NCBI RefSeq assembly: GCF_018873765.1
Contig: NC_057920.1
Location: forward strand, 12,041,307 to 12,105,306
Source of the DNA: Telopea speciosissima
Taxonomy: Eukaryota > Streptophyta > Magnoliopsida > Proteales > Proteaceae
Length of the DNA: 64,000 nucleotides
Direction: 5' to 3'
In this document: positions 59,626 to 64,000 of the stretch, one piece after another
Layout of the letters: the number at the start of each line of letters is the position of its first letter
Position numbering within the stretch: the first letter of the stretch is position 1
Program-made: the position numbers and the translations under genes
Notes under the pieces: model-generated
Told to the model about the DNA's origin: nothing
What the model saw: the letters and a program-made list of their open reading frames with translations, nothing else
The model's database searches: none

Positions 59626-61984
59626 AGTAATGATTTCTCATCATTCATCAAATCAGCGGCTCGGGCTGTCCTACATCCACATGTCTGGTCAGCCGGTCTA
59701 AAGTGTAATTTTCTGTTTTTAGTGTAAGTGTGTAAATCTATAAACAGGAAGACCATACAAACGCAAAAGAAGGAAAGATTTGCCAGGTGTCAGGTAAAGA
59801 TTGATCCTAAATCCACCTGTCAAAAAGTGTAGCTGTTAAGTAAAGATCCGGTGATAAGAACCATCATATCTACTAAAAGCCTACATAGGCAAACATGCTA
59901 AACAAAAAAAACCCTCAAGGGGAGGAAAATGTAGTTTTGTTTATAAAAAAACAGGGAGTATATCCGTTCCTCTCTATGGTGTAAGGAGAGAATCTCTTCA
60001 TCCACCCCATTTTAACCTTTGCCTGGATTTGGATTTTCTTTGTTTGGTAAATGATTGGATTTGGATTGAAAAAAAGGGATTTTTTGGGACCATGAACATA
60101 CATACACTAAGGTAGGAGTTAATTACAGGTATCAACCAGTCAGTTCGGTCCGGCTTAATCGAGTTCTCTTAATTTAAAATCTCGCATTGTTTCCAACCGG
60201 TTATGTAATCAGGCCATCTGAGGCCAAGCATGGACATGGTAACATTCGATGGAGTCAAAATCAATCGGTCGATATCGAATGAACCTATCGGTGCAAGCCA
60301 GTTATATAGCCATTGGTGAAGAGGGGTGAAGGAAAACTTAATCTATAGAAGAAGAAAAAAATACATTAAATGATGTTGATTGACACATTGTACAGTGTTT
60401 GTGTGGAATGAAGGAAATTCTAGTCTTGACACACTAGATACTACTTGGTGTTCATTCTTATTTTTTGGGTGGTAAATATTCTAAACCAACTCTCCCAATT
60501 GGCTGGATCCACCTCTTGGCATGTCTTTTGGAGGCCTGAACACCAAAAGTGCATAAGGTCACCCAATTGAATGCATGTGTCCCTTCTTTATCTTCTTTAT
60601 ACATGATATATCTTACATATTACTTATTATGGTATTTTATGTTTTAAAACTGTATCTTGCATGTATTCTAAACACTTTTTGTGTCTTTCTAATACGATAC
60701 GTCTCTTAAAATCACTTTTCCGACATGATATCCGATACCAATACTTTAAACCTTGGTTCTAAGTACAACTATAGAGTTGTCCTTTGGAGAGTCCTATTAA
60801 GTTTGAACTAACCCTAAATAAATAAATATGCATCTTATTAAATGGACCTAGTAGTTTGGGTTTGGATTTAGGTTCCGGTTCAAGTCTATTTAGATATTTA
60901 TTGGTCTTTCAATTCTAGATCCATTGAGAAACCCGTCTCAGAATCCATCCGTCCTATTTAATTATTGGTCACAAAATAAATTCCTGTGAACTATTCCATT
61001 TAATAATGAGACAGATCGATTACGAGCTGGTTCTCGGTTCCAATCCCAAATTGACACCCCTATGCCAATGTTAAGGTGTAACTACAAAACAAAGAGGAGC
61101 TGAGGGTCCAGCAGATCCCACACCTCAACTCCTGTTGGTCAAATATTTTCTAATGACAAATATATATGGAGAAGATCCAAGGACAACCTATCAAAGGAGG
61201 GGGAAAAAGAATTTTTCTTCGTACGACAGTCTAGGGTTTTTGTGGCCTGTTAGCTCAATTGAAAATATGTTACCATCATGAAATAGTTGAATCCAGCTAT
61301 CTTTTTACAATCCAGCAATCACAATGCATGCTAGTAGGACTTTCACAATCAGACATTAATGTTTTGTCTAAATCATAACCATGTTTGGTAAAATGTCAAC
61401 TTCAACTTATGGTGCTCTTCTAGTCCAATTTGGGTTCCTTAATCTGCTAGTAAAGTTTAGTATTAGAGAAGAAAGTGTTGCAAATTAAGTTTACCAAATC
61501 TGGATTTTGTCGTGTAATCTCTATCTAATGTAAACTTCTGGGATAGTTAATGTAAAGTGACTTCATTATCAACAATAATTAATAGTCAGACTTCAAGCTC
61601 TGCCTGTATTGGCTTGTGATAGTACCAAGAACTTTTGAAACAGTAGATTGATGTGGACATGAATACATGATTGGACTAGTTTCTTTTGTGATTTTTTTAT
61701 TGTTCTATCGCTAGTTCTGTTACCTTTTGGGTCATGTCTTCTTCAAGGTTCCATTGTAGTTTACGTGTTCGATATAATGCCTACCTAAAAAATGTCCGTT
61801 ATTGTGAAACTTGAGAGGCCAATTCCTAGACAACCAACCCAATTTCACACAAAATCAATTCAGTCATGTTGGCCACAGCTTGTTGCAGAGGTAGTCAGTT
61901 ACCTAATTTGAATAGGTAACTGACTTTCTCTGGAAAGAGATCCTCCACAGAGACCTACAGTACCTATCTTCTTTTTTTCCTTCA
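59625..61984. other. Intergenic DNA, no gene recognised
   Basis: AT-rich with no convincing frames. A short inverted repeat (gtcagttacctaatt / aataggtaactgac) sits at about 61895-61924. Confidence 0.45.
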
Positions 61985-62158
61985 ATGTAACTTTGCCTCT
62001 ATTTCAAGGACTATCAACACCATAGCTGATATCTTGGCTCGGAGGGCAGTGTCTCTGAAGTGTAAGTTACTATGGCCCATTTCCTCTCCATGTTGTAACA
62101 AGGACCTGATGAGCCCTTCACTTCTTTCTGAATAAACATTTTGTTATCAAAAAAAAAA
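61985..62158 (+). mobile_element. LINE 3' tail (RNase H end) with poly(A)
   Basis: One frame reads FASISRTINTIADILARRAV and ends SPSLLSE-stop, the usual end of plant LINE RNase H domains ('R..N..AD.LAR.A'). A short 3' UTR and A run (62149-62158) follow. The element is 5'-truncated to under 250 bp. Confidence 0.65.
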
Positions 62159-62619
62159 GAAGGATCTTCTCCAGAGTGCCAGCCCTTTCAATGCGCATCC
62201 AACCGATGGAGGCCTTTGGAGAGGTAAAAAATTTTAGGTAGAAAGAACATTGGCATAATTCATTTCCCCTTTGGAGAGAAAATGGAATAATTCATTTTCT
62301 CTTTGACTTTCGTAAATACCTTCCTAGGTTTTAGTATTTTAAAAAAAACCAGTTAAGAGTAAAATTAGGGAGAGAGTTCTGGCTTTGGGGTTAACACGCA
62401 CAAGAGACCCATCTCTATTGTGCGAGAGTGAGAGGCTTGAAAAAGTCAGATAACTTCTTCCATGGTCATTGACAGAGTCATGGCTGGAGCAAGAGAAGAT
62501 CTCTGGAATACAAGAGTCAGAGTTGATTAGAAATGGCAGCAATATAATCGAATCTATTTTTAGGACCACCAGGAGGTAGAGTGCACATCTCGTTTCCATT
62601 AATTTTTAAAGGGATAAAG

Positions 62620-62769
62620 TTCTCTGCACCGGGGGTGTAGGGTGCACCCAGACACATGGAAGTAGGCGAAATGATCAACCCGCCCCCTTGAATGCTCTAA
62701 AGTCTGCCCTTGTCCCGCCCCATGTGTCTAGGCACAACCTACGCCTAAATGCACTCCCGGACAAAGAAT
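62620..62769. repeat. Fold-back repeat related to the element at 10.0 kb
   Basis: The left end ttctctgcaccgggggtgt pairs with the right end (reverse complement attctttgtccgggagtgc). The inner words 'cagacacatgg' and 'ccatgtgtctagg' also pair. Shares 'tccgggagtg' and 'cagacacatg' with 10008-10160. Confidence 0.6.
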
Positions 62770-62818
62770 GTGTGCCCATTTTTTAAATTGATAGGATGAA
62801 ATTTTCTTCCTACCCAAG

Positions 62819-63560
62819 TTTTTTTTTTTTTTTTTTTTTGAAAAGAAAATGATCATATATATAGAAAAAAATTACATCATAATGAAGTTAACATTATGCC
62901 CTCTAGCATCTTTACAAATAAGGAGATGCAGAGGAGGGGGAGGTTATTTATACAAAAAGAGTGCTCATTGATGTTGTTCATAACGCCGGCAAGCCAATCA
63001 GTACAGTGATTTGATTATCTAAAACAAAACTAAAAAATGATGTCACTGAAGTGATGAGAAAGCTCGTTGATCTTGTGAAGGTGCGAAGTGGCCCAGTGGA
63101 CATGGTGCTCACCCGATATAGCTTTGATGGCTAAGAGGGAATGATCTGACAATTACCTTTGAGATACCTATATGCGCAGCATAGCGAAGATCTTTGTTAA
63201 TGGCAAGGATTTCAGTCCACAAAAATGCTAGAGGAGGTGGTAGCTCCAGCTAGAGCAAGGGAAAGTTTACCTCTAGGGTCTGTAATAATGCAACCATAAT
63301 CCACAAAAATGCTAGAGGAGGTGGTAGCTCCAGCTAGAGCAAGGGAAAGTTTACCTAGAGGAGGTGGTAGCTCCAGCTAGAGCAAGGGAAAGTTTACCTC
63401 TAGGGTCTGTAATAATGCAACCATAATCCACAAAAATGCTAGAGGAGGTGGTAGCTCCAGCTAGAGCAAGGGAAAGTTTACCTCTAGGGTCTCTAATAAT
63501 GCAACCATACCCACTTAGATCCTCTCGAATAGAACCAGCACAGTTGAGGACCATTCAATC
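62819..63560 (-). mobile_element. LINE 3' fragment, minus strand, RNase H-like
   Basis: On the minus strand, text such as YGCIIRDPRGKLSLALAGAT, then WTEILAINKDLRYAAHIGIS, matches the LINE RNase H-like domain (substrate strand, catalytic-type Glu, helix). It ends in poly(A), seen as 21 T at 62819-62839. The domain is corrupted by the tandem repeats at 63217-63511 and by stops. Confidence 0.65.
63217..63511. repeat. Nested tandem repeat inside the LINE RNase H fragment
   Basis: An 84-bp unit starting ccacaaaaatgctagagg begins at 63217, 63301 and 63428. The middle unit is 127 bp because an inner 43-bp block (ctagaggaggtggtagctcc ...) is itself duplicated. Copies are nearly identical, so the expansion is recent. 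Confidence 0.88.
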
Positions 63561-64000
63561 AGGCGGAGGGTGTTGCCATCAGTTGAGGGTTGGGTTCTTG
63601 ATCCTGAAAATAGTCTCAATTCCCCAAGAAAAGAAGAAGGCTCTGTTATATTGTCATAGACAAGTTGCAGGAACTTTCATGTTACCCGAGCTCAAAGCCA
63701 AAGAAGTGGAATCTCGAAGGGTATTTTGTAAAATATTAAAACTTAGAAGGGTTTTTGTGAACTGGGAAGTGAATTATCCCATTTCTTTGGCTGCAAACCC
63801 GGAAAATTATCTCCTGCAATTCACTGTCTGGTCCAATTCCCTAGTGTCTGTAATAAGAGGGGGTTGGACCCCACCCGGACAGGGATGGAATGGTCATTGC
63901 CTCCCCCCCTCCCCCCTTGTTAGGGGCACTAGGGGAACTAGACCGGACAGAGAATTACAGGGGATAAAGATCCAAAAACCCTTCATCAATGCTTTTTCTC
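63561..64000. other. Intergenic DNA at window end
   Basis: No gene is recognised. C-rich runs lie at about 63902-63917. 'ggaccccacccggacaggga' and 'ctagaccggacagagaatta' near the end hint at another truncated repeat. Confidence 0.35.

Noticed and set aside
61247-61285. A-box-like 'gttagctcaattg' as a tRNA gene
   Set aside because: No B box, no acceptor-stem pairing and no cloverleaf.
1-64000. CRISPR arrays, bacterial operons or phage
   Set aside because: Repeats present are eukaryotic TE, tandem or microsatellite types; genes are intron-bearing plant genes.

Overview
The window is plant nuclear DNA. Genes have GT-AG introns, intergenic DNA is AT-rich, there are many degenerate LINEs and MITEs, and all five recognisable genes match angiosperm families. 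The species cannot be fixed from the sequence. A dicot-type or early-diverging angiosperm with a moderately large, old-TE-rich genome is a reasonable guess. No rRNA, tRNA, CRISPR or bacterial feature was seen.

Layout. 1-6.8 kb: a decayed RTE-type LINE, a Ty3/Gypsy pol remnant and short TIR elements. 6.82-7.13 kb: a single-exon mitochondrial-type ribosomal protein L6 gene. 7.1-15.2 kb: intergenic DNA with a Tourist-like MITE and GC-rich fold-back elements. 15.48-24.54 kb: an 11-exon CDPK-related kinase (CRK), rebuilt to 609 codons, with a SINE and a LINE scrap in intron 4. 25.9-27.3 kb: the 3' half of a dead LINE with a near-perfect 52-bp inverted repeat. 28.27-37.14 kb: a 9-exon gene for a 537-aa acidic SAP-domain protein. 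It resembles the plant family annotated as 'zinc finger CCCH domain-containing protein 62', and carries a recent duplication over a splice site and a 47-residue coding tandem repeat. 39.0-42.3 kb: a hAT-type MITE and a 5'-truncated LINE. 42.97-44.31 kb: an intronless PIF/Harbinger transposase-derived gene (ALP1-like) with a complete 448-codon frame. 44.3-57.9 kb: gene-poor, with MITEs, fold-backs, tandem duplications and possible LTR debris. 57.96-59.25 kb (minus): a 5-exon atypical short-chain dehydrogenase/reductase. 59.3-64 kb: LINE fragments, a fold-back and a nested tandem repeat.

The five genes do not form a pathway; they are independent housekeeping, signalling or nuclear genes separated by transposon debris. 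Exon joins were deduced by keeping frame across GT-AG sites and by remembered family similarity, not by alignment. All five models close in frame (102, 610, 538, 449 and 272 codons including stop).

No clearly new biological system is claimed. The most distinctive signals are small TIR elements with intact target-site duplications, the duplicated splice acceptor in the SAP gene, the long hairpin at about 27 kb, and a domesticated transposase whose third acidic catalytic residue appears changed.
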